From JAUSNA01 sp964511965 (GTDB lineage Bacteria; Patescibacteriota; Microgenomatia; Levybacterales; GWA1-39-11): a stretch of 6,096 bases of DNA. The notes beneath the pieces are model-generated. The model saw nothing but the letters and a program-made list of their open reading frames with translations, did no database searches and had not been told where the DNA came from. How positions within the stretch are numbered: the first letter of the stretch is position 1; each line of letters begins with the position of its first letter. Below are positions 1 to 5,490 of this stretch, in pieces. The translations under genes and the position numbers were made by a program. The stretch covers positions 1 through 6,096 of the forward strand of contig CAZEGF010000036.1 in NCBI GenBank assembly GCA_964511965.1, written 5' to 3'.

Positions 1-1785
1 TAGTGCCGCTAGATTTACTGATAACTCATTTTTATATAAATCCTCACCACCTCGCATAGCAACCGCCTTCTCAAGTGAAGGATTTGCAATTTGAAATTCA
101 TTTATTCTGTTGTAATTATATCCAAGACCATAATTAATATCCGCATTCCAAAAATTTATTAAAAAGAAAATGCTGTAAAGACAAAATATTCCTAATCCTC
201 CAATAATCATAACCCGTCCTGTGCCAGGACCTTGAGAGGGAGCATAGTCTTCGGTTTCTCCTTTTGGAAATTCAAAAAATTTAGTTGAAGGTTTTGCGAT
301 GCTGATATAAAAAAGAGGAATTAAAAACATCAACAAGTTAACTTCGACGACAGAAAAACCAAAGAAGTTACTAACTTGTATACCGATGAACGAGCCAATA
401 AGAGCGGGTAGAACGGGATTGCCTGTTAGTCCTTTCTTAAATTGACCGGCAAAGTAGCGTAACCCAAAGTATAAGAAAGCACCGAGGAATAATAAGTAAG
501 TACCGAGTCCATATGCGCCGGTTGTTGCTAAATAATTCAGAAATTCATTGTGCGCTTTATTATAAAGATAATCCCACTCAGACGTTAAATTGTGTTCTAT
601 TGGACGATATTTGTAATAAGCAAATGCGTAGGTTTCGACTCCTGATCCAAAAAGTGGGTATGCTTTCCAGATTTGAATAGCACCTTTCCAAACAATTTTA
701 CGGATTGCTCCGGACCCGGTGATACTTGATTCAAGTGATGGGCCGGCTGCAGGAGCAGGAGTCGGTTGAACAATTTTGGGAGTGACTGTTGGTGCTTTTT
801 TTGCAATAGATTTTTCCATCATGGTTCTGAAATTAAAGAACTGAAATCTTGGAATTGGGTTTGCAGTGAAGAAAGTAGTTACAACAAATAGTATCTGGAT
901 AATCAATAAAGTTTGAAAGCTTTTTTGCTTAATAGCTTTTGGAATAGAAAATGAATTTTTCCGTAAGATTAGAATTGCATAAAGAACTACAAAAACAAAA
1001 TTTCCTGCCCAAAATCCGACGAATCCGGATTGCGAAAGGGTCCACACCATGTCAAAGTAAAAGACAAATAGTACAATTCCAAATCCTACTGTTTTAAAGA
1101 GAGGAATATCAAAAAATTTATTTTTCTTTATTTCCTTTACTGAATTTATTATGTAAGCTGTGGTTATCGGAATAAGTATCAATAGAAAGGCTGCTAACCA
1201 GTTAGGTTGACCCATTGTTGAAAACATACGTACCCTCGGTTGGAAAGCATCTGTCCAACACGAAACATCAAATGTTCCACGGAAGGCAAGGCATGTTGGA
1301 TCATATCCAAAATGGGAAGGAAGACCCCAAAAAGCAACTAAAATTCCTGATACAAATACTGCAAAGAGCATTCTGCTGGTTTTTTTGACACTTTCAGCCT
1401 TATCGGAAGAAAGAATATTTGTTGAAAAAGCGAAATAGAGGAAAACATAGCAAAGCATCGAAAGAAGACCACCGTTAAAACGAGAATAATATCCCCAAAA
1501 AGATGTATGTGGATCTAGCGAAAAAAGTGTTGAGATAATTTGAGAAGAAAGAAAAAGAAGTAATGGAATATCGAAAAAAGAGCGGCGTATTACAAACCGC
1601 CTCTGTATAATAATTTTTGTCCCCCAAAGAAATAACAGAATAAGACTATAAATGTATACAAGCCACATTTTATTAAATTCAAAAAGCTCGCTTGTGGTTG
1701 GATACATAGCAAGAGGTGCTGTCAAAAACATCGAGTAGAAGAGGATTTCGATCGCTTTATTTATCCTGTCGATGTGCTTTCTCAT
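1..1785 (-). CDS. O-antigen ligase/polymerase-like membrane protein (Wzy_C type), C-terminus beyond the window
   Basis: An open frame of 595 codons runs from an ATG at 1785 to the left edge without a stop, so the C-terminus is missing. It has many hydrophobic segments (about 15-30, 40-60, 73-90, 107-122, 139-155, 195-215, 232-250, 258-275, 292-307, 424-442, 458-498 and 525-545). Family-like motifs are GQPNWLAAF (192-200, compare the G-x-PN-x-LA motif), TLSQSGFVGF (249-258), and a block after a large loop: R362, W366, A369, P377, G380, G382, then AHNEFL (411-416) and G423, the usual Wzy_C pattern. A Pro/Ala/Thr-rich linker (331-349) lies in that loop. From about 546 the sequence becomes soluble and Asn/Tyr-rich; in related large proteins this is where TPR-like repeats follow, but too little is present to say. 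Such proteins join or transfer lipid-linked glycans at the outer face of the membrane. The exact substrate is unknown. Divergent from the GT87 gene, fitting a surface-glycan role. Confidence 0.85.
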   Translation of the reverse strand, partial: MRKHIDRINKAIEILFYSMFLTAPLAMYPTTSELFEFNKMWLVYIYSLILLFLWGTKIIIQRRFVIRRSFFDIPLLLFLSSQIISTLFSLDPHTSFWGYYSRFNGGLLSMLCYVFLYFAFSTNILSSDKAESVKKTSRMLFAVFVSGILVAFWGLPSHFGYDPTCLAFRGTFDVSCWTDAFQPRVRMFSTMGQPNWLAAFLLILIPITTAYIINSVKEIKKNKFFDIPLFKTVGFGIVLFVFYFDMVWTLSQSGFVGFWAGNFVFVVLYAILILRKNSFSIPKAIKQKSFQTLLIIQILFVVTTFFTANPIPRFQFFNFRTMMEKSIAKKAPTVTPKIVQPTPAPAAGPSLESSITGSGAIRKIVWKGAIQIWKAYPLFGSGVETYAFAYYKYRPIEHNLTSEWDYLYNKAHNEFLNYLATTGAYGLGTYLLFLGAFLYFGLRYFAGQFKKGLTGNPVLPALIGSFIGIQVSNFFGFSVVEVNLLMFLIPLFYISIAKPSTKFFEFPKGETEDYAPSQGPGTGRVMIIGGLGIFCLYSIFFLINFWNADINYGLGYNYNRINEFQIANPSLEKAVAMRGGEDLYKNELSVNLAAL

Positions 1786-1795
1786 TGAAAAAGTG

Positions 1796-1802
1796 TATCA
1801 TA
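1796..1802. promoter_or_regulatory. Overlapping divergent -10 elements between the ligase-like and GT87 genes
   Basis: The 34-bp gap between the two divergent start codons contains GTATCATA. It reads TATCAT on the plus strand (1796-1801) and TATGAT on the minus strand (1797-1802), each 5 of 6 to the sigma70 -10 consensus. Either would start RNA only a few to about 12 nt before the respective ATG (1785 minus, 1820 plus). The minus side has a moderate -35 candidate, TTTCCA with an 18-bp spacer; no good -35 is visible for the plus side. Inferred from sequence only. Confidence 0.4.
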
Positions 1803-1819
1803 TTAAAGCGAAAAGGGAA

Positions 1820-2962
1820 ATGGAAAAATACATTAAATTCTCCTATCTACTGTCTGCATTCATCTGTCTTTTGTCTTTTGCCTGGCTTCTAAAAGTACTA
1901 TTTTTAGGATTATACCCGGATTTTAGTGCTTATTATCATGTATCAGAATATTTTTTAAAAGGTATCAATTATTATGCTCATCCCGAATTATTAACCATTT
2001 CTTATTCGTATCCACCTATCGACTTTTTATTTTTTGTTCCTTTTACTTTTTTGCCATTTCAGTTTGCTGAATTCTTTTGGACACTGCTCAATATATTTCT
2101 TTTAATTCTGTCGATACTATTTTTAACAAAGATATTTAAAATACAGTTTTTTTCGAAATTAAACATGATACTTATGGCCTTGGTTTTTATTTCTTTTCCA
2201 ACAAAGTTTACTTTAGGAATGGGGCAACTAAATATTATAGTTATGTCACTTTTGTGTTATGGGTTATGGGTTTTGAGTCAGAAAAAAGAAAGTTTGGCTG
2301 GAATTATTTTTGGTGCTGCTTTTAGTATAAAATTTTCCCCTGTTTTTCTACCATTTTATTTTTTAATTAAATTTAAAAAGCGAGTAATTATAGGTATGTT
2401 AATATTTGCATTTATAAACATTCTGCTTGTCCTACTTTTTGTCCCTTTTTCTACAACATATTATTATATTGTGAAAATTGCACCGGATTTTTTATTGTCA
2501 TCATGGAAACTTGATTATTATAACCAGTCAATAACTGGAGTACTGGGAAGATCATTGGGAACCGGCTATGTTTCTATAGTTCTAAAAAATGTCCTTACAA
2601 TTTTGTTTGTCTTCATCTCTTTTGTTGTTCTTTTCAATAACAAGAAAAAAGATCTATTAACGACAATGCTATCTTTTGGAATTATTATTACAATTAGCAT
2701 TCTATTTAATACATTTTCGTGGCAACATCACTTTGTATGGTTAATTGTGCCATTTTACGCAACTGTTTTTTATTTGAAAAAAATAAAAGCAAAAACTATT
2801 TACTATTTACTAATTACAATCGCTTATGTTTTGGTTTCAGTTAATTTTCCAAACCCGAATATTCTACCGGTCATTCTTCAATCGCACGTTTTCTATGGAG
2901 GAATTATTTTGTTGAGTGTTGATTTGTTTATGTTGTTAAAACGGTCTAGTTCTGAGCTTTGA
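1820..2962 (+). CDS. GT87/DUF2029-type polytopic membrane glycosyltransferase
   Basis: A 380-residue integral membrane protein with around ten hydrophobic segments. The pattern fits the GT87 (DUF2029) family of GT-C glycosyltransferases, which includes mycobacterial PimE and uses polyprenol-phosphate sugars at the outer face of the membrane. Visible motifs in order: D34 in a YPDF-x-AYY context in the first outer loop, the position of the catalytic Asp in this family; YSYPPIDF (62-69); GMGQLN (133-138); K171-x-x-P174; NQSITG (235-240); SWQHHFVWLIVP (300-311). ATG 1820 is preferred over an in-frame ATG at 1772 because the earlier one lies inside the divergent gene and upstream of the likely -10, while 1820 puts the first membrane helix at the N-terminus as usual. 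A GGG (1815-1817) is too close to the ATG to be a normal Shine-Dalgarno. The last codons and the TGA lie inside a heptanucleotide repeat tract. Sugar and acceptor cannot be read from the sequence. Confidence 0.85.
   Translation: MEKYIKFSYLLSAFICLLSFAWLLKVLFLGLYPDFSAYYHVSEYFLKGINYYAHPELLTISYSYPPIDFLFFVPFTFLPFQFAEFFWTLLNIFLLILSILFLTKIFKIQFFSKLNMILMALVFISFPTKFTLGMGQLNIIVMSLLCYGLWVLSQKKESLAGIIFGAAFSIKFSPVFLPFYFLIKFKKRVIIGMLIFAFINILLVLLFVPFSTTYYYIVKIAPDFLLSSWKLDYYNQSITGVLGRSLGTGYVSIVLKNVLTILFVFISFVVLFNNKKKDLLTTMLSFGIIITISILFNTFSWQHHFVWLIVPFYATVFYLKKIKAKTIYYLLITIAYVLVSVNFPNPNILPVILQSHVFYGGIILLSVDLFMLLKRSSSEL
1852..1886 (+). repeat. Period-7 repeat tract inside the GT87 gene
   Basis: Two exact GTCTTTT units (1866-1872 and 1873-1879) are followed by GCCTGGC and preceded by GTCTGCA and TTCATCT in the same 7-bp register. 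The tract encodes part of the first membrane helix (about residues 11-23). The unit is a rotation of TTTTGTC, which also occurs, on the opposite strand, in the mreB insert. Confidence 0.5.
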
Positions 2963-2978
2963 CCTTTGAATTTTGAAT
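2951..2978 (+). repeat. Period-7 repeat tract at the 3' end of the GT87 gene
   Basis: Four consecutive 7-bp units: TCTGAGC, TTTGACC, TTTGAAT, TTTGAAT. The second unit supplies the TGA stop of the GT87 gene, so the end of the protein (Ser-Glu-Leu) comes from the repeat. The TTTGACC unit matches the reverse complement of the left-hand units in mreB (TTTGACT). Confidence 0.6.
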
Positions 2979-2979
2979 T

Positions 2980-2999
2980 CAACAAGTATATACTTGTTG
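2980..2999. promoter_or_regulatory. Perfect 20-bp palindrome upstream of mreB
   Basis: CAACAAGTAT followed directly by its exact reverse complement ATACTTGTTG. It lies 18 bp after the GT87 stop and 23 bp before the mreB -35. No T run follows, so it is a poor intrinsic terminator; an operator for a dimeric regulator is the better guess. Its arms adjoin the heptanucleotide tract. No matching regulator is present in the window. Confidence 0.45.
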
Positions 3000-3021
3000 C
3001 TATGTTTCACCCCAAGGGCAC

Positions 3022-3049
3022 TTGCCATTTCATGGCGGCGGATTATAAT
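3022..3049 (+). promoter_or_regulatory. Sigma70-type promoter of mreB
   Basis: TTGCCA (3022-3027), a 16-bp spacer and a perfect TATAAT (3044-3049). Transcription would begin near 3056, about 13 nt before the mreB ATG at 3069, with no Shine-Dalgarno between, so mreB is nearly leaderless. A small inverted repeat, GCCAT-ttc-ATGGC (3024-3036), overlaps the -35 and the spacer and could be an operator. Confidence 0.7.
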
Positions 3050-3068
3050 TTGTGAAACAATAGTATAT

Positions 3069-4196
3069 ATGTTTGATTCTATATTTTCCCTTTTTTCACA
3101 TGATCTTGGTATTGATCTAGGAACTGCAAATACGTTAGTTTTTATTCGTGGAAAAGGTATTGCAATCCGTGAACCATCGATAATCGCTCGTCATTTACGA
3201 TCAAAAAAAATTATTGCGGTCGGAACTGAAGCAAAAAAAATGCTAGGCAAAACTCCCGGAACTATTGAAGCGATTAGACCACTAGAGCATGGAGTGATTT
3301 CTGATTTTGATGGTGCAACCTATATGCTGCAATATTATATAAGGCAAGTGCATGAAACAGGAAGAAGACTTCCAATACTTGCCCGCCCTCGGGTTGTTGT
3401 GGGTATTCCAAGCGGTGTTACTGAAGTTGAAAGAAGGGCAGTTTGGGAATCAGCTCTTTCTGCAGGTGCACGCGAATGTTATCTGATAGAAGAACCTATG
3501 GCTGCTGCAATTGGCGCTGGGGTCAGTGTGTTTGAACCAACCGGAATTATGACGGTTGATATCGGTGGTGGGACTACTGAAATCGCTGTAATTTCTTTAG
3601 GTGGAATTGTTGTGAATCGTTCTTTAAAAATGGCTGGCTATGACATGGATCAGGCAATAGTTCATTATATAAGACTCAAGCATGGACTTATCATTGGTGA
3701 AAAAACAGCTGAGGAAGTAAAACTAAAAATAGGAAGCGCATTCACGAAAAGTCAAAAGACAAAAGTCAGTAGACAAAAGTCAGAAGAAGAAAACAATCAC
3801 TCTGACTCCCGACTTGTGACTCCTGACTCCTCATCTGAAAAAGTTGCTTTGGTGCGGGGACGTGATGTAGAACGGGGATTGCCACGGAGTCTCAGAATTA
3901 CAGAAGGTGAAATACGAGAAGCAATGGGACCGGTTATAAATGACATCATTGATAGTGTTATGGAAGTAGTTGAGGAAACTCCACCAGAGCTAACATCCGA
4001 TATTTTAGAACATGGAATTTTACTGACCGGCGGAGGAGCCTTACTCAAAGGAATTGATGAATTAATTGTTGAGAGGACAAAGCTTCCTGTCACAATTGTT
4101 GATGATCCGCTAACAACGGTTGTAAGGGGATGCGCAAAGTTGCTTGATGATCCAGCACTCCTTAATCAAGTTAAAGTAACAGGAGGACTAAGATGA
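3069..4196 (+). CDS. mreB: Rod shape-determining protein MreB, with an unusual internal insert
   Basis: Bacterial actin homologue that polymerises under the membrane and guides cell-wall synthesis. All ATPase signatures are present: phosphate-1 loop DLGTANT (16-22), the EEPMAAAIGAG region with the catalytic-type Glu (141-151), phosphate-2 loop DIGGGTTE (164-171), and the adenosine motif TGGGALLKG (320-328). The N-terminal MFDSIFSLFS can form an amphipathic membrane-binding helix. ATG 3069 is chosen because homology starts there; an in-frame ATG at 2973 lies upstream of the promoter and adds 32 unrelated residues. The protein has 375 residues against roughly 335-350 for the family. The excess is a hydrophilic insert at about 226-257, rich in Ser, Lys and Glu, after IGSAF and before the strand LVRGRD, a surface loop of subdomain IIB. 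That insert is encoded by a heptanucleotide inverted repeat. The reading frame is intact, so the gene is probably functional. The stop overlaps the next gene's start (ATGA). mreC, mreD and rodA are not nearby. Confidence 0.97.
   Translation: MFDSIFSLFSHDLGIDLGTANTLVFIRGKGIAIREPSIIARHLRSKKIIAVGTEAKKMLGKTPGTIEAIRPLEHGVISDFDGATYMLQYYIRQVHETGRRLPILARPRVVVGIPSGVTEVERRAVWESALSAGARECYLIEEPMAAAIGAGVSVFEPTGIMTVDIGGGTTEIAVISLGGIVVNRSLKMAGYDMDQAIVHYIRLKHGLIIGEKTAEEVKLKIGSAFTKSQKTKVSRQKSEEENNHSDSRLVTPDSSSEKVALVRGRDVERGLPRSLRITEGEIREAMGPVINDIIDSVMEVVEETPPELTSDILEHGILLTGGGALLKGIDELIVERTKLPVTIVDDPLTTVVRGCAKLLDDPALLNQVKVTGGLR
3750..3830. repeat. Inverted pair of period-7 repeat arrays inside mreB
   Basis: The left array is five 7-bp units of the type AGTCAAA or AGACAAA (3750-3784). 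After a 17-bp spacer come four units of the type CTGACTC, CCGACTT or GTGACTC (3802-3829) in the opposite sense. AGTCAG (3778-3783) and CTGACT (3802-3807) can pair. The tract is read in frame as the extra loop of MreB. Seven is not a multiple of three, so gain or loss of one unit would shift the frame. Confidence 0.75.
4181..4186 (+). promoter_or_regulatory. Consensus Shine-Dalgarno for the gene after mreB
   Basis: AGGAGG with a 6-nt spacer to the ATG at 4193, inside the 3' end of mreB. It fixes that start and shows that ribosomes here use Shine-Dalgarno pairing within operons, in contrast to the near-leaderless first genes. Confidence 0.8.
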
Positions 4197-4717
4197 TAAG
4201 AGATACTTATGAGCCTATATTTAGAGAGGTACTTCCTGAAGGTAGGAATTTTTTTGACCAGACTCCTTTCACCGGAATTATTAGGGATTTGCCGGTTGAA
4301 CTTTCCACTTTACCATCAGAAGCAGTAAGAATTTCAATTTCAAAAGTGGCACGCGAATTACAGAAACCGATTTGGGATACACTCGTTGATTTACGAAGTG
4401 AAGAAGTTATGATTGAGATGAGACAATCAATGATATCAAAAGCACTAAGAAGCCTTCTAGTTAATAAAGGAACCGCTTTGACATTAAATCAAGCTAGAAA
4501 TATGGAGATTTATTTAGAGGAATCATTGGGTGAGTATCCTCATATTTTTGAATATATTAGCGAGCACACAGGTGGTAACGATACGGTTTTTTTACAAAAC
4601 GGTGAAAGAGGTAAAAAATTATTAATTGGTGTACCGGAGCAACCGACATATGTTGGATGGTTGAAGCAATTAGGGGTTTTTGAAAATGCGTTAGATGCTG
4701 ATTTTATTGCTTCTTAA
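4193..4717 (+). CDS. Unrecognised 174-residue protein coupled to mreB
   Basis: I do not recognise the family. The product is soluble, acidic and mostly charged or amphipathic, with probable helices around residues 40-110; it has no signal peptide or membrane segment. The C-terminal third contains GERGKKLLIGVPEQPTYVGW (138-157), which looks like a folded segment. The start is secure: a consensus Shine-Dalgarno 6 nt upstream and an ATGA overlap with the mreB stop imply one mRNA and translational coupling. The position suggests a partner in MreB function or cell shape, but that is inference from context only. Its last 14 bp overlap the convergent DUF1653 gene. No terminator hairpin is visible at the junction. 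Confidence 0.85.
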   Translation: MIRDTYEPIFREVLPEGRNFFDQTPFTGIIRDLPVELSTLPSEAVRISISKVARELQKPIWDTLVDLRSEEVMIEMRQSMISKALRSLLVNKGTALTLNQARNMEIYLEESLGEYPHIFEYISEHTGGNDTVFLQNGERGKKLLIGVPEQPTYVGWLKQLGVFENALDADFIAS

Positions 4718-4934
4718 TTAATTTAAATCTAGGGATTTTTTTCCCTTGAATTTCTACATCTTCAAAAAACATTTCTTTTGGCCTGACCCACATCTGATCT
4801 GGAAAATCTTTGTTTTTGTAAAGTGGTTTGTATAAAACCATTTCCTCTGTCGTTTCAGAGTGTCTGACAATATCTATTAACTCGTATTTGTTGCCTTTAT
4901 AGTGAAGATAAATTCCTTTTGGAACTTTTTGCAT
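4704..4934 (-). CDS. DUF1653 family small protein
   Basis: A 76-residue protein matching the DUF1653 pattern nearly end to end: GIYLHYKGNKYELIDIVRHS (7-26), the E-x-x-V-x-Y segment around 30-35, MWVRPKEMF (48-56) and the closing KKIPRF (65-70). The family is a small beta-rich domain, common in bacteria, without an established function. ATG 4934 is preferred over an in-frame ATG at 4979: homology begins at MQKVPKG, and a perfect TATAAT lies 6 nt upstream of it, so the longer form would start before the promoter. Convergent with and overlapping the preceding plus-strand gene; divergent from the rRNA promoter. Confidence 0.85.
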   Translation of the reverse strand: MQKVPKGIYLHYKGNKYELIDIVRHSETTEEMVLYKPLYKNKDFPDQMWVRPKEMFFEDVEIQGKKIPRFKLIKKQ

Positions 4935-4940
4935 ATAGAA

Positions 4941-4946
4941 ATTATA
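4941..4946 (-). promoter_or_regulatory. -10 element of the DUF1653 gene (leaderless start)
   Basis: The minus strand reads TATAAT followed by TTCTAT and then the ATG at 4934. A start point about 7 nt after the -10 falls on or next to the ATG, so the mRNA is probably leaderless. The -35 is weak (TTAATG with an 18-bp spacer) and overlaps the -35 of the divergent rRNA promoter. Confidence 0.5.
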
Positions 4947-4960
4947 GCAGTTTGAGATGG

Positions 4961-4989
4961 TTGACATTAACAGCCTCATCGGGTATCAT
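4961..4989 (+). promoter_or_regulatory. Probable rRNA operon promoter
   Basis: TTGACA (4961-4966), a 17-bp spacer and TATCAT (4984-4989): a perfect -35, optimal spacing and a 5 of 6 -10. This is the strongest plus-strand promoter before the 16S gene. RNA would begin near 4996, giving a leader of about 430 nt. No comparable promoter was found closer to the 16S start. Confidence 0.7.
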
Positions 4990-5045
4990 ATACCTACATG
5001 AATTTGAGGTTAAAGGCGATAGTGTCTTTAGACTTAGGAGGAACT

Positions 5046-5084
5046 ATGAAATTTACAGTAATGCAAAATTCTTCTTCTTCCTAA
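5046..5084 (+). CDS. Candidate 12-residue leader peptide in the rRNA leader
   Basis: ATG 5046 is preceded by AGGAGG (5036-5041) with a 4-nt spacer, as strong a ribosome site as the one after mreB. The ORF reads MKFTVMQNSSSS and ends at TAA 5082-5084. Four Ser codons in a row (TCT, TCT, TCT, TCC) come just before the stop, and hairpins plus a terminator-like element follow. The frame is also open back to an ATG at 4998, 2 nt after the predicted RNA start (28 residues, leaderless). It could be an attenuator-type leader peptide, a remnant of a displaced gene, or chance. There is no homology support. Confidence 0.3.
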   Translation: MKFTVMQNSSSS

Positions 5085-5090
5085 ATTCTT

Positions 5091-5112
5091 CGCAAACTTA
5101 TTAAGTTTCGCG
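5091..5112 (+). ncRNA. boxB-like hairpin in the rRNA leader
   Basis: CGCAAACTT, loop ATT, then AAGTTT-c-GCG: nine pairs with one bulged C (5109). It stands 16 nt before the boxA, the boxB-then-boxA order known from bacterial rrn leaders. Assignment rests on position and fold only. Confidence 0.45.
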
Positions 5113-5128
5113 ACTCATTTTCTCTGTA

Positions 5129-5140
5129 AGTTCTTTAACA
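5129..5140 (+). promoter_or_regulatory. rrn boxA antitermination site
   Basis: AGTTCTTTAACA matches the E. coli rrn boxA TGCTCTTTAACA at 10 of 12 positions, and the following AGTGATTAG resembles the E. coli continuation ATTTATCAG. As RNA, boxA binds NusB-NusE (S10) and lets polymerase read through terminators in the untranslated rRNA operon. Confidence 0.7.
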
Positions 5141-5148
5141 AGTGATTA

Positions 5149-5178
5149 GGATATTTAGCTGAGTTAAACTAAATATCC
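5149..5178 (+). ncRNA. Perfect 10-bp leader hairpin
   Basis: GGATATTTAG (5149-5158) and CTAAATATCC (5169-5178) are exact reverse complements around a 10-nt loop. No T run follows. It begins 8 nt after the boxA and may be part of the antitermination or processing structure. Confidence 0.55.
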
Positions 5179-5187
5179 AAATAGACG

Positions 5188-5225
5188 TTTGAAAAGTGGT
5201 GGGAAAACTGCTTTTCAAATTTTTT
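5188..5225 (+). terminator. Terminator-like hairpin with U tract inside the rRNA leader
   Basis: A 13-bp stem (5188-5200 with 5207-5219, including two G-U pairs) closes on loop GGGAAA and is followed by six T (5220-5225). The shape is that of an intrinsic terminator, though the stem is A/T-rich. Lying between the promoter and 16S, it would need boxA antitermination to be passed, or it could act as an attenuator for the leader. Confidence 0.5.
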
Positions 5226-5235
5226 ATAAGGTTCT

Positions 5236-5259
5236 TTCTGTTCAATTAAATGAACAGAA
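5236..5259 (+). ncRNA. 9-bp leader hairpin
   Basis: TTCTGTTCA and TGAACAGAA are exact reverse complements around the loop ATTAAA. It is the third hairpin in about 110 nt after the boxA. Role unknown; possibly precursor rRNA folding. Confidence 0.5.
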
Positions 5260-5320
5260 CAATTCTAAATAAAGTAAATTGACGAGCAGGATTAACTACA
5301 AAGTAGTTGTAGCAGCTGCT

Positions 5321-5380
5321 GGCAACTAGCAACTGGCCTCTCGCTTCGCAAGAAGCAAGGAGCTATTAGCTAGAAGCTAA
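5321..5380. repeat. Period-7 degenerate repeat arrays in the rRNA leader
   Basis: GC dinucleotides recur exactly every 7 bp at 5322, 5329, 5336 and 5343, then in a new register at 5348, 5355, 5362, 5369 and 5376. Left units are of the type GGCAACT or AGCAACT, right units of the type AGCTAGA or AGCTAAA. The centre forms GCTTC-GCAA-GAAGC (5343-5356), a GNRA-loop hairpin, so the two arrays sit head to head as in mreB, though with a different unit. Confidence 0.55.
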
Positions 5381-5426
5381 AAATTGCTACACTCAAAGTT
5401 GTTTCTAATTTATTAGAGCAATTTTT
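5379..5426 (+). ncRNA. Stem pairing the leader with the 16S 5' end
   Basis: AAAAATTGCT (5379-5388) is the exact reverse complement of AGCAATTTTT (5417-5426). It encloses a smaller CTAA/TTAG hairpin (5405-5416) and runs into the first nucleotides of mature 16S. It may shape 5' end processing or be a transient precursor fold. Confidence 0.4.
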
Positions 5427-5428
5427 TT

Positions 5429-5471
<43 letters not shown>

Positions 5472-5490
5472 TAGGTATGCAAGTCGAACG

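Noticed and set aside
597..806. 69-codon minus-strand ORF
   Set aside because: It lies inside the ligase-like gene in another frame, with no recognisable domain; the overlapping 595-codon frame has clear family motifs.
1772..1819. Earlier ATG for the GT87 gene
   Set aside because: It overlaps the start of the divergent gene and lies upstream of the likely -10; family similarity begins after 1820.
2973..3068. N-terminal extension of MreB by 32 residues
   Set aside because: It spans the palindrome and the promoter, shows no MreB similarity, and would start before the predicted transcription start.
3750..3830. CRISPR-like array
   Set aside because: Units are 7 bp, degenerate, without spacers, and lie in a coding frame.
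3797..4093. 98-codon minus-strand ORF opposite mreB
   Set aside because: Antisense shadow of a strongly conserved gene; its low-complexity Ser/Thr composition reflects the mreB codons.
4919..5104. 61-codon plus-strand ORF
   Set aside because: It overlaps the DUF1653 start and the rRNA promoter and leader, has no recognisable domain, and is explained by those elements.
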